Shown here: positions 42,820 to 50,896 of the stretch, piece after piece
Position numbering within the stretch: position 1 is the stretch's first letter
Layout: every line of letters begins with the position of its first letter
Assembly (NCBI GenBank): GCA_039819545.1
Contig: JBCBRS010000005.1
Span: forward strand, 1-64,000
DNA length: 64,000 nt
Reading direction: 5' to 3'
Origin: CALLPQ01 sp039819545
GTDB lineage: Bacteria; Pseudomonadota; Alphaproteobacteria; Caulobacterales; Parvularculaceae
Notes under the pieces: generated by a model
What the model saw: only the letters and a program-made list of their open reading frames with translations
The model's database searches: none
What the model was told of the DNA's origin: nothing
Translations under genes and position numbers: made by a program

Positions 42820-43284
42820 CTATCGGGGTTTGCGCTTGGCGCGGGGCTGGGTTTTGGGCGACACCGCTTCAAGACCCGGCACCAGGGTGAACAGGTCATA
42901 CCCAGCCGCCATAGCCTCGCGCACGAGGCCGTTGATATCATCGCCTTCGCTTGCCCGCACAAAGGCTCGCAGGATGGTGGAGCGGGTGCCGCTGCGGCAA
43001 AAGGCAAGCGTTTTGCCCGTATAGTCTGCGACCACCGATTTGAAATGGTCGATGTGATGGCGGGAAACACCGCGCTGGTCCACCGGGATCCGCTCAAACC
43101 TGATGCCGTGCTCTTTTGCGGCCTTTGCGAGGTCATCATGGCGAGGTTGACCAGCCTCTTCGCGGTCGGGACGATTCGCAATGATCAGGCCGATACCGAG
43201 AGCTTTAGCCTCGGCAATATCCTCTTCAGTGAGTTGCGGCGCCACATAAAAGTCATCGGTCAGGGGTTTGAATTTTGCAGACAT
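42820..43284 (-). CDS. TIGR01244/DUF442 family protein-tyrosine-phosphatase-like protein
   Basis: 154 residues from ATG 43284, which starts the family N-terminus (KFKPLTDDFYVAPQLTEEDI). The dual-specificity-phosphatase-like loop CRSGTRS near residue 104 supplies the catalytic Cys and Arg in CxxGxxR form, and IANRPDREEAGQP is a conserved DUF442 segment. Family members are annotated as sulfur transferases or Blh-like proteins involved in sulfide metabolism and biofilms; the substrate here is unknown. It has its own terminator and is divergent from the VOC gene. Confidence 0.82.
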   Translation of the reverse strand: MSAKFKPLTDDFYVAPQLTEEDIAEAKALGIGLIIANRPDREEAGQPRHDDLAKAAKEHGIRFERIPVDQRGVSRHHIDHFKSVVADYTGKTLAFCRSGTRSTILRAFVRASEGDDINGLVREAMAAGYDLFTLVPGLEAVSPKTQPRAKRKPR

Positions 43285-43402
43285 CTCGGCTTTGCTTTCT
43301 CGTAAGCACACACCATAACGCAATTTGCACCATGGTAAATCACTGGTCGCGCGGCAATTTTGAGCGCATCACATTTCTACGACAGGCACATGGGAGAGAG
43401 TA

Positions 43403-43825
43403 ATGAACATTCCGTTTCATCTCGCTATTCCGGTCAGCGATCTCGGCGCGGCCAAGGCATTTTACCATGACCTTCTCGGCTGCCCGCTGGGTCGCCATTC
43501 TGACCAATGGATCGACTTTGACTTCTTTGGCCATCAACTTGTCACGCACCTGACGCGTGAGCCTGAAACGGCCGCCCACAACGAGGTGGACGGCGACGCT
43601 GTTCCGGTCCGCCACTTTGGCTGCGTGCTCGAATGGTCCGTCTGGGAAGCGTTGAGCAAGACGTTGGAGGGCGCGGGCGTGCCTTTTTTGCTGGAGCCGA
43701 AGATCAGGTTTGCCGGTCAGCCGGGTGAGCAGGGCACATTTTTTGTGAAGGACCCATCGGGCAATGCGCTTGAGTTCAAAACCTTCCGTGATCGGGACCA
43801 GCTATTCGCCACAGGCGCGACTTAA
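43403..43825 (+). CDS. VOC-family (glyoxalase/dioxygenase-fold) protein
   Basis: A 140-residue single VOC domain with two beta-alpha-beta-beta-beta modules. Candidate metal ligands are His in FHLAIPVSDL, His in VRHFGCVL and Glu in NALEFKTF. The pattern DLGAAKAFYHDLLGCPLGRH is typical. Homologues are usually annotated only as glyoxalase-like. ATG 43403 has GGGAGAGAG upstream. Its stop codon interlocks with the stop of the convergent amidohydrolase (43822-43825). Confidence 0.87.
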   Translation: MNIPFHLAIPVSDLGAAKAFYHDLLGCPLGRHSDQWIDFDFFGHQLVTHLTREPETAAHNEVDGDAVPVRHFGCVLEWSVWEALSKTLEGAGVPFLLEPKIRFAGQPGEQGTFFVKDPSGNALEFKTFRDRDQLFATGAT

Positions 43826-45585
43826 TTCGGCGGAAAGATTACCGCTCCGTCGACAACGGTCAGGACGGTTTCAACGGTGAGGATTTCTTCGGCGGGAATG
43901 GTCATGATGTCCGCTGAAAAAGCGGTGAAGTCAGCCCTTTTGCCCACTGTGATTGTGCCAAGCTGATCCTCCTGAAAGGACGCATAGGCTGGCCACAGCG
44001 TAAACATTTTTAACGCGTTTTCCCGGGTCACCGCTTCTTCAGCGTGCCAATCATCGGTCTGCGTCCCATCAAGGCCACGGCGCGCGACCGCGGCATAGAA
44101 CTCAATACGAGGATCGCCCCGTTCAACCGGTGCATCGGAGCCACCTGCCACAATGACCCCCGCATCAATCATCGATTGCCAGGCGTAGGCCCCGTTAAGA
44201 CGTTCTGTGCCCAGACGATCAGGTGCAAAGAACAAATCGCCAATGGCGTGGGAGGGTTGCATGGAGGCGATTAGGCCAAGGCGTTTGATATCGCCTATGT
44301 CTTGCGGTCGCACGATCTGGGCATGCTCGATCCTGAAACGCGCGCCTTTGGGTGCGATTTCGCTGCCTGCCACCGCTTTGGAAAACCAGTCAATCACAAG
44401 GCGGTTGCCGCGATCGCCAATCGCGTGAGTGTTCACCTGTAAACCCGCATCAAGCGCCTTTTTGTAGAGGGACACCGCTTCTTCGCTGTCAATCAGCACA
44501 AGACCCTTTGTTTCCGGTTGGTCAGTATAGGGATCAAAAAGCGCGGCCCCACGCGAGCCGAGAGCGCCGTCCGCATAAACCTTAATCGCGCGGGTGATAA
44601 TCCGCCCGCTTTCATCAGAACGTGCACCGGTGGTAAGGAGAGTATCGAGCCCGTAGGCATCAATGGAATTGTAAACCCGGATTGGCAGTGCCGAGCCATT
44701 CGTTTCGCTGTGCGGCTCGCTGGCAAGCTGTTCCATAAGATCGATATCGCGCGGCGGCACGGACATGTTATGCAGACCCGTCCATCCGTATGCCGCATAA
44801 ACGTCTGCGCCAACCCTATAGGCTTTGCGTCGCTGCGCATCGTCTGGCTGGCTGATCAGGGAACTGACAAGATCGCTGGCCCTGTCGATGAGGAGCCCGG
44901 TGGGTTGTCCGTTTGCGTCCTTGTCGATGCGCCCACCGTCGGGGTCAGGCGTCTCGGCGGTGATGTTGGCGCGGGTCAGCGTGGCACTGTTCACCACCAT
45001 GGCATGCCCGTCGGCGCGTTCGAGGATTACGGGATTATCAGGCGCAACCGCATCGAGATCGGCACGATTTGGAAACCGGCTTTCGGGCCAGCCTGTTTCG
45101 ATCCAGCCACGCCCATATAGCGCGGCACCGGGGGCCAGCGCGGTAACTTCCCGCGCGACCGTCTCTTTCAACGCCGCGATGGAGGGCGTACCTTCAAGGT
45201 TCAACGTCATCTCGCGCAGGCCAATGCCAATCAGGTGGGCATGGGCGTCGGTAAACCCGGGATATAACGTGCCAGTGCCTGCCGAGACAGACACTGTTGT
45301 TGGGCCAGTAAAAGCGGCCATGTCCGCTTTGCTTCCCACGGCAATAATGATGCCCTCTTTGACAGCAACGGCCTGTGCCGTGGGTTTTGCCGGATCAGCT
45401 GTATAAATAGTGGCGGCCGTAAAAATCGTATCTGCCAGAACCGGCCGGGGCGCAGCGGCGGGCTCGCCCGATGGCTCTTCATTCGTTTTCTGCGTACATG
45501 CCCCGACAAAAAAAACGGCTGCGGTAATCATGGACCGCCGAACAGCCCTAGGTGCGGTGTTTCGGGTTGCGTTGAAAAAGAACAT
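43822..45585 (-). CDS. YtcJ-like metal-dependent amidohydrolase, predicted exported lipoprotein
   Basis: 587 residues of the Amidohydro_3 family. Visible are the metal-site TLYPGFTDAHAHLIG, the second-site histidines in QVNTHAIGDRGNRLV and FRIEHAQIVRP, and the late GGSDAPVERGDPRIEF aspartate. The N-terminus has a hydrophobic leader with a lipobox-like AAVFFVGAC, followed by a Pro/Glu-rich spacer, so it is probably a lipid-anchored periplasmic enzyme. A second in-frame Met (MITAAVFF) 18 residues in would give a more normal leader. Substrate unknown. Confidence 0.85.
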   Translation of the reverse strand: MFFFNATRNTAPRAVRRSMITAAVFFVGACTQKTNEEPSGEPAAAPRPVLADTIFTAATIYTADPAKPTAQAVAVKEGIIIAVGSKADMAAFTGPTTVSVSAGTGTLYPGFTDAHAHLIGIGLREMTLNLEGTPSIAALKETVAREVTALAPGAALYGRGWIETGWPESRFPNRADLDAVAPDNPVILERADGHAMVVNSATLTRANITAETPDPDGGRIDKDANGQPTGLLIDRASDLVSSLISQPDDAQRRKAYRVGADVYAAYGWTGLHNMSVPPRDIDLMEQLASEPHSETNGSALPIRVYNSIDAYGLDTLLTTGARSDESGRIITRAIKVYADGALGSRGAALFDPYTDQPETKGLVLIDSEEAVSLYKKALDAGLQVNTHAIGDRGNRLVIDWFSKAVAGSEIAPKGARFRIEHAQIVRPQDIGDIKRLGLIASMQPSHAIGDLFFAPDRLGTERLNGAYAWQSMIDAGVIVAGGSDAPVERGDPRIEFYAAVARRGLDGTQTDDWHAEEAVTRENALKMFTLWPAYASFQEDQLGTITVGKRADFTAFSADIMTIPAEEILTVETVLTVVDGAVIFPPN

Positions 45586-45707
45586 GCTTGTTTCCGTTTA
45601 TTGAGGTGATCCTGATCAGCGTATGCACTGATTTTGCGTGGCCGGAAATGCTCTGATGTAAAGCGGTGGGGCTTTCGCTGGCCGACGCGACAACTTTTCA
45701 GGGGAGA

Positions 45708-45721
45708 GGAGAAATTTCTCC
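45708..45721. repeat. Perfect 14-base palindrome upstream of tRNA-Gln
   Basis: GGAGAAA at 45708-45714 meets its reverse complement TTTCTCC at 45715-45721 with no spacer. It is placed about 90 bases upstream of the tRNA gene. A separate hairpin, CAGGGC ... GCCCTG, follows near 45762-45784. Function is unclear; a regulatory site for the tRNA or for the divergent amidohydrolase is possible. Confidence 0.3.
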
Positions 45722-45812
45722 CTTGCAACCCCCCTGGTGAAACGGTATCTCCCGGGCTCCGCAGGGCAGCGTTTTTGCGCCCTGTGGCCAGCGCAGGCCT
45801 GACCTGCCGCGT

Positions 45813-45887
45813 TGGGGCGTCGCCAAGTGGTAAGGCATCGGTTTTTGGTATCGACATTCCCAGGTTCGAATCCTGGCGCCCCAGCCA
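45813..45887 (+). tRNA. tRNA-Gln (anticodon TTG), CCA encoded
   Basis: The full cloverleaf folds: acceptor TGGGGCG/CGCCCCA, D arm GCC-AAGTGGTAA-GGC, anticodon stem TCGGT/ATCGA (one G-T) with loop TTTTGGT giving anticodon TTG, T arm CCAGG-TTCGAAT-CCTGG, discriminator G, and an encoded CCA at 45885-45887. It aligns base-for-base in pattern with proteobacterial tRNA-Gln(UUG). Confidence 0.97.
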
Positions 45888-46436
45888 ACTTTACTTTGTA
45901 TGCTGAACAATAACGCCTCGAGTGTACTGCCCGTGGGGCATCTTTCCCTTTGGTGGGCGCGCAAACAGAGCTGCGTTCAACTCATCTCGCCACAAATCAC
46001 GCAGGGTTTTCAGGGGGCGGGGATTGCATTTGTTATAATTTAACGTATTTTTTCGGTCTGTTCGATCGCGGCGAGAAACAAGCAAACACAAGCCTATTCT
46101 TCGAATGATCTTCCATTGTGCACTGCACACATGACGATCTTTCACGAATATGTCGTTGCAATGTTTCGAAACATAGGTCACGGTTGAGATATGAAGGGGA
46201 TCATGGGTGCGGTTGCGGTTGGCATGAAAGCCAGCGAAACTATGCTTGTGGTATCACCCTCATCTCGTGTGGGCTTGCGTAGCAGGCTGCAAAGTCGTCC
46301 GTCATTGCCGGACGGCGAACCGCGTTGAGGGCCAGACTGGGTCCCCAGCAGTTAGAGTTGATATTGTCGAACATGCCGGCGCTGCCGGTGAAAGACAGCA
46401 AACACGGTACGTGAGGCAAATTCAGGTGAGGCAAGA
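45888..46436. other. Long intergenic region upstream of the TonB-motor operon
   Basis: 549 bases with no gene I can support. It holds a perfect TATAAT at 46034-46039 in an AT-rich stretch, a 6-bp dyad CGTCCG-TCATTGC-CGGACG at 46296-46314, and the ribosome site GGTGAGGC just before the DUF3450 start. The operon promoter is presumably here. I see no convincing Fur box. Confidence 0.55.
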
Positions 46437-47198
46437 ATGAATAAAGTCGCGATCATTGGATCATTAGCTGCCATAGCGGCGGTGCTGGCGACACCAGCGC
46501 ACGCGCAGTTTCAGCGGGCATTGGGCGAAAGCCGGGCAACCGCTGATGAGGCAAAAAAATCCCAGCAGCGGATTGATCAGCTGGATGATGAAACCGCTCA
46601 GTTGCTGAACGAGTTTCGCGCTGACCAAAAGCAATTGGATGCCTCGCGGCGCTACAACCGCTCGCTGGAACGGACCATCTCGAACCAGGAACGCCAGATT
46701 GGCCGTATTCAGGAAGACATCGAAAATGTGGGCGGTCTGCAGCAGGCGATTGAGCCCTTGATGGAAGACATGGTCGCGGCTTTCGAGAAATTCGTTGAGG
46801 CCGATCTGCCCTTTAACCTCGAAGGCCCGACAGGCCGTCTGCTGCGTGCCCAGCGCATGCGCGAAACCTTAGATTCTGGCAAATCTGCGGCGGAAAAATA
46901 CCGCACGATTATCGAAGGCTATAAACTGGAGGCTGAGTTTGGTCGCACGGTGAACTTCTCTCAAGGCACGATCAATGTGGATGGGGCGGAAATATCCGGA
47001 GACTTCCTTCAGGTTGGCCGGGTGGAACTTCTGTTCAAGACGGAAGATGATTCGGTCCTGAAAGCCTGGGACAATGATGCCAAGACATGGGTTGATATCT
47101 CCCAAAGCTTTGTGCCCGACGTGAAAATCGCCATGCGGATTGCAAAAGGTCAGGCCGCGCCGACCCTTTTCGCTCTACCGCTGAAACGCGCTGAATAA
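46437..47198 (+). CDS. DUF3450 periplasmic coiled-coil protein of a TonB energy-transduction operon
   Basis: 253 residues. A signal peptide (VAIIGSLAAIAAVLATPAHA) is followed by a long coiled coil (SQQRIDQLDDETAQLLNEF, then SLERTISNQERQIGRIQEDI) and a globular C-terminal part (VGRVELLFKTEDDSVLKAW, SFVPDVKIAMRIAKGQ). DUF3450 proteins are the first gene of TonB2/Ttp-type operons in Vibrio, Shewanella and many alphaproteobacteria; their exact job is unsettled. It is 23 bases upstream of the ExbB/TolQ-like gene. Confidence 0.88.
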   Translation: MNKVAIIGSLAAIAAVLATPAHAQFQRALGESRATADEAKKSQQRIDQLDDETAQLLNEFRADQKQLDASRRYNRSLERTISNQERQIGRIQEDIENVGGLQQAIEPLMEDMVAAFEKFVEADLPFNLEGPTGRLLRAQRMRETLDSGKSAAEKYRTIIEGYKLEAEFGRTVNFSQGTINVDGAEISGDFLQVGRVELLFKTEDDSVLKAWDNDAKTWVDISQSFVPDVKIAMRIAKGQAAPTLFALPLKRAE

Positions 47199-47221
47199 AG
47201 ATAAGCAAGGATAGTCAAGTC

Positions 47222-48613
47222 ATGAAACTTTTGAAACTTGCAGGGTTGTCTCTCTGTGCTGGCGTCGCAGCGTTGAGTGTGGAAACAACGAACATTCTGC
47301 CAACGGCGACGGCTGTGGCGCAGCAAATCGGTCTTGATGACGTGCTCAATGCCGTGCGTCAGGAACGCCGGGCCTCTGCGGAAGCCAACCGCCAGCGTGA
47401 ACAGCGCTTTTTGGCGGAACGCAATACACAGCGCGCTCAGGTTGCAGAGGTAAAGCGTCAGAAAAATGCGGCGAAAGCGGAAACGACGCGTCTCGAAGGC
47501 GTGCGGGACACAAATCGTGAGCGTCTGGCCGAATTGACCCGTGAGCTTGATGAAAAGAACGCAGAATATCGCGAGCTTTTCGGGGCGGCCCGGTCGGCGG
47601 CCAATGAGCTCAAGTCATCCATTCAAGCCTCGCTCATTAGCTCGGAGTTCCCGGGCCGTGATGAGCAATTGCAGAAAACAGCTGTTAACGAGTCACTGCC
47701 CGCGATTGAGGAGCTTGAGTATCTTTGGGATACCTATCTGCAGGAAATCGTGCAGCAGGGTAAAATCTCGACCTACACCGCCAGCGTTGTTGATTCTGAC
47801 GGAAAGACTGGTGTTGAGAAAACAGTCACCCGGGTTGGCCCGTTTGTGGCTATGTCTGACAACGATTTCCTGACCTATGCCCAAAATGATCAGGGTGTCG
47901 CCCAACTGAAATTGCTTGCCCGTCAGCCCGGTGGTGGCCGGACGGCGCTTGCCGGCAATGTGGAAAATGCACAGCCCGGTCAGTATGTACGCGGTATTGT
48001 TGATCCGTCGCTTGGTGCACTTTTGGCGCTCACCGTTGATGAGCCAACGCTCAACGAGCGGATTAAGCAAGGGGGTACCGTTGGGTACGTGATCATTGGT
48101 ATCGCGATCTTTGGTATTCTGCTTGGTCTTTACAAGCTGGTGACCCTGACCTTGACCAATGGGGCGGTGAGTGCGCAGGCGCGCTCCAAACGAGCCAACA
48201 AAGGCAACCCGCTCGGCCGGGTGATGCAAGCCTATGAAGCAACCAATACCGCTGATGTGGAAACGGTTGCCCTCCGGCTTGATGATGCAGTCCTGAAGGA
48301 AATTCCGAAGCTCGAAGGCGGTCTGAATTTCATCAAGGTTCTCGCCGCGGTTGCACCGCTCCTCGGCCTCCTCGGCACCGTGATCGGGATGATCCAGACC
48401 TTCCAGGCGATTACCCTGTTTGGTACCGGAGATCCGCAGATTATGGCTGGCGGTATCTCCGCTGCTCTCATGACCACGGTACAGGGTCTGATTGCTGCGA
48501 TCCCGCTGCTCCTGATCCATGCTTTTGCCAGCGGCGCTGCGAAAAACGTGTCTCAAACCCTTGAGCAAAAAGCGGCCGGGATCATTGCCGAACATGCCGA
48601 AGGGCGTGGGTAA
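47222..48613 (+). CDS. MotA/TolQ/ExbB proton-channel protein with a long periplasmic coiled coil (TtpC-like)
   Basis: 463 residues. After a signal peptide comes a charged coiled coil (residues about 40-120, rich in Arg/Glu/Ala), a small domain, then a membrane helix (TVGYVIIGIAIFGILLGLYK) and the ExbB core with two more helices (VLAAVAPLLGLLGTVIGMIQTF and LMTTVQGLIAAIPLLLIHAF). This matches TtpC of Vibrio TonB2 systems, which is needed in addition to the classical ExbB-ExbD pair. It belongs in the inner membrane with its coiled coil in the periplasm. Confidence 0.92.
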   Translation: MKLLKLAGLSLCAGVAALSVETTNILPTATAVAQQIGLDDVLNAVRQERRASAEANRQREQRFLAERNTQRAQVAEVKRQKNAAKAETTRLEGVRDTNRERLAELTRELDEKNAEYRELFGAARSAANELKSSIQASLISSEFPGRDEQLQKTAVNESLPAIEELEYLWDTYLQEIVQQGKISTYTASVVDSDGKTGVEKTVTRVGPFVAMSDNDFLTYAQNDQGVAQLKLLARQPGGGRTALAGNVENAQPGQYVRGIVDPSLGALLALTVDEPTLNERIKQGGTVGYVIIGIAIFGILLGLYKLVTLTLTNGAVSAQARSKRANKGNPLGRVMQAYEATNTADVETVALRLDDAVLKEIPKLEGGLNFIKVLAAVAPLLGLLGTVIGMIQTFQAITLFGTGDPQIMAGGISAALMTTVQGLIAAIPLLLIHAFASGAAKNVSQTLEQKAAGIIAEHAEGRG

Positions 48614-48645
48614 GAGCATCGACAGGACCGCGAAAGGACCGATCA

Positions 48646-49170
48646 ATGTTTAACCCTACTCTTGCTTACGAGGCGTTGCTGGGTTTCCTGGCAGCAGGCG
48701 GCAACGTCCTCGTGATCATCATGGGCGTAACGTTCTTGATGTGGGCGTTTATTCTGGAGCGGGTGATCTTCTGGACCACTGCGAAAGATGCCGTCTACAA
48801 ACGAGCGCAACGCGCCTGGGATGCACGCAACGACAAAAAGTCCTGGTACGCCCATGCGGTGCGGGACAAGCTGATTGCGGACACGCGCAGCGACACCGAA
48901 CGGTTTAACGGTTTTATCCGTGTTCTGGTGGCGGTAACGCCGCTTCTGGGTCTGCTCGGTACGGTGACCGGCATGGTTGAAGTGTTTAATGTGATGGCGG
49001 CTACTGGCACATCCAACGCGCGTCTGATGGCGGGCGGGATTACCAAGGCGACCATTCCAACCATGGCTGGCCTTGTGGCATCGCTTTCCGGTGTAATCTT
49101 TATCAATGCCTTCGACAGCTATGTGAAACAGGCCGAGCAGCGGGTTTCCGCCATGTTGAGGATCGAATAG
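48646..49170 (+). CDS. exbB: ExbB-type proton-channel protein
   Basis: A compact 174-residue MotA/TolQ/ExbB protein with three membrane helices: GGNVLVIIMGVTFLMWAFIL, VLVAVTPLLGLLGTVTGMVEVF and ATIPTMAGLVASLSGVIFINAF. It forms the stator pore with ExbD and uses the proton gradient to energise TonB. It is smaller than classical ExbB (about 240), as usual for the second ExbB of Ttp systems. Next gene starts four bases on. Confidence 0.92.
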   Translation: MFNPTLAYEALLGFLAAGGNVLVIIMGVTFLMWAFILERVIFWTTAKDAVYKRAQRAWDARNDKKSWYAHAVRDKLIADTRSDTERFNGFIRVLVAVTPLLGLLGTVTGMVEVFNVMAATGTSNARLMAGGITKATIPTMAGLVASLSGVIFINAFDSYVKQAEQRVSAMLRIE

Positions 49171-49173
49171 TCC

Positions 49174-49590
49174 ATGAGAAAACGCGCACGCCACGCTGAT
49201 GAGGCCGGTGACGTCAACGTTACCCCGCTTCTCGATATCGTCTTCATCATGCTGATTTTCTTCATCGTGACGGCGACCTTCATTCGGGAAAAAGGCATCG
49301 ACGTCAGCACGCCTGATAACTCACCGGAAGATCCCGATAAGCCACCGCCGCCCTCTATGGTTTTGTCGGTGCAGGAAAATGGTCTGGTGCAGGTAAATCT
49401 TGGCCGCTCCATCGATCCGCTTTCGGTCAAAAATACGGTAGCCGAATTTCTCGCCGCTAATCAAAAAGGCGTGGTGCTCGTGAGTGCCTCTCCGGAATCC
49501 GCCTCAGGTGTTGCGGTTGTGGTCATGGACCAGGCACGCCAAGCTGGTGCCACGGGACGATTATCCCTGACGCTTCAAGCGGAACAATAG
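49174..49590 (+). CDS. exbD: ExbD/TolR-family biopolymer transport protein (first copy)
   Basis: 138 residues: a short cytoplasmic N-terminus, one membrane helix carrying the essential Asp in NVTPLLDIVFIMLIFFIV, and a periplasmic domain. The ATG lies three bases after the exbB stop, indicating coupling. The periplasmic region contains the Pro-rich stretch SPEDPDKPPPPS. Confidence 0.93.
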   Translation: MRKRARHADEAGDVNVTPLLDIVFIMLIFFIVTATFIREKGIDVSTPDNSPEDPDKPPPPSMVLSVQENGLVQVNLGRSIDPLSVKNTVAEFLAANQKGVVLVSASPESASGVAVVVMDQARQAGATGRLSLTLQAEQ

Positions 49591-49708
49591 AGCGGGGCAG
49601 ATCAAACAACACTGATCAGGGCGCCTCGTTTTGATCAGAGAAACGAACAGCAGGCCCAAAAAAGATGGTTTGCAAACGCGAAATAGAGAAAACGGCGAGT
49701 AAGTATCC

Positions 49709-50122
49709 ATGGCACGACGTAGATTAGGATCGGCTGACGGGGGAACCGGCGAAGATGACGTAAACGTCACGCCGCTTCTCGACATCGTCTTCATTATGCT
49801 GATCTTTTTTATTGTGACCTCAACCTTTGTGAAAGAACCGGGCATTGATCCGATCAGACCGGAAGCCGATACGGCCGTCGATAAGCGTTTTGGCACCATC
49901 CTGATCGCGATCAGCGAAGAAGACGAAATCTTTGTCAACAAAGAGAAAGTCGAGCTCGAAGGCGTTGGGCCCTATGTGGAGCAAATTGTTCGCGAAAATC
50001 CCAAGGCAACAGCCGTGATCCAGGCAGATGTAAACTCGCGGTCGCGCACGCTCGTTGACGTTGTCAATGCGGTTCGCGACACCGGGATGAATGATATCGC
50101 TGTGTCTACGCAGGACGCGTAG
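49709..50122 (+). CDS. exbD: ExbD/TolR-family biopolymer transport protein (second copy)
   Basis: 137 residues with the same plan as the first copy: NVTPLLDIVFIMLIFFIVTST with the proton-relay Asp, then a periplasmic domain ending MNDIAVSTQDA. The two differ substantially outside the helix, so they are diverged paralogues rather than a recent duplication. A hetero-ExbD arrangement is usual in Ttp-type operons. 118 bases separate it from the first copy, with no gene or hairpin I can support between them. Confidence 0.93.
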   Translation: MARRRLGSADGGTGEDDVNVTPLLDIVFIMLIFFIVTSTFVKEPGIDPIRPEADTAVDKRFGTILIAISEEDEIFVNKEKVELEGVGPYVEQIVRENPKATAVIQADVNSRSRTLVDVVNAVRDTGMNDIAVSTQDA

Positions 50123-50219
50123 GGCACCGCGCGCCGGGGCACTGGCGCGGTTTTGTGAGTGACATGACAATCAGGATGCCTGCAGCAGCATCCGCAGTAA
50201 GAAATTTGGGAGTGGACCC

Positions 50220-50819
50220 ATGGGCTCATTGATAAGACTGATCATCGGCATTCCTGGCGCCATTGTGGTGACCATCGGATTGTTTCTGTTGATGAACTCA
50301 CTGATCTCAAAGCAACAGGACTTGGCCGAGCAAAAAGAGCTCGTCAAAATTGATATCAACGCGAAAGTTCAGGAAGTCGATCAGATTGAAAGCCTGTCTG
50401 ACTTGCAGCGCCCGGAGCTGGACACGCCGCCGCCGCCACCGCCAGCGACTGTCGATCCCACCAACCGCCCCTCCATTGACGGTGTCCGCGCCGAGGTCCC
50501 CAAAGTTGAGGTCGACCTCGATATCGGTACGGGGTTCAACCCGGACCGTGATGCGCAGCCCCTTGTTCGGATCCCGCCCCAATATCCTGAGCGGTGTCAG
50601 GCACGCGCGAAAAGCCTCGAATTCGTCATTGTGCAATTTGATGTGGATACGCAAGGAGTACCGCAAAACATTCAAGTGGTCGAGGCAAGTTCAAGCTGCT
50701 TTAACCGCGCTGCCGTCCGGTCGGTCGAACGGTGGAAATATCAGCCGAAAATTGTCGATGGCAACCCGGAATGGCGCCGCGGCGTTGTCCAGCGGATTAG
50801 TTTCCAGCTATCCGACTAG
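50220..50819 (+). CDS. tonB: Energy transducer TonB
   Basis: 199 residues: an N-terminal membrane anchor (IGIPGAIVVTIGLFLLMNSLI), a short Pro-rich segment (RPELDTPPPPPPATVDP) and a C-terminal TonB_C domain with RIPPQYPERCQARAKSLEF, FDVDTQGVPQNIQVVEAS and AAVRSVERWKYQPK. The C-terminus contains two cysteines (PERC and SSSC). The linker is short compared with E. coli TonB, which is normal for TonB2 types aided by an accessory TPR protein. Confidence 0.93.
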   Translation: MGSLIRLIIGIPGAIVVTIGLFLLMNSLISKQQDLAEQKELVKIDINAKVQEVDQIESLSDLQRPELDTPPPPPPATVDPTNRPSIDGVRAEVPKVEVDLDIGTGFNPDRDAQPLVRIPPQYPERCQARAKSLEFVIVQFDVDTQGVPQNIQVVEASSSCFNRAAVRSVERWKYQPKIVDGNPEWRRGVVQRISFQLSD

Positions 50820-50896
50820 ACTGGAATACCCGCGCTCAATTTTTGTCGACGGATAAGGCGCAGGACGACACGGTAAAAACGATGGAAGAAGTGAAG

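Noticed and set aside
42720..43181. 153-codon minus-strand frame overlapping the DUF442 gene in another phase
   Set aside because: The overlapping DUF442 frame has the catalytic CxxGxxR motif and family length. The alternative is low-complexity Arg/Ser/Pro.
45616..45888. Minus-strand open frame with GAPGFEPGN-type peptide
   Set aside because: It lies antisense across tRNA-Gln. Such peptides are a well-known artefact of translating the T-arm/anticodon region of tRNA genes.
45888..46436. Small protein genes in the gap before the TonB-motor operon
   Set aside because: The short frames there have no ribosome sites, odd composition and no resemblance to known proteins.
47693..48646. 317-codon open frame antisense to the TtpC-like gene
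   Set aside because: The sense frame is an unmistakable ExbB-family protein within an operon; the antisense frame shows no family features.
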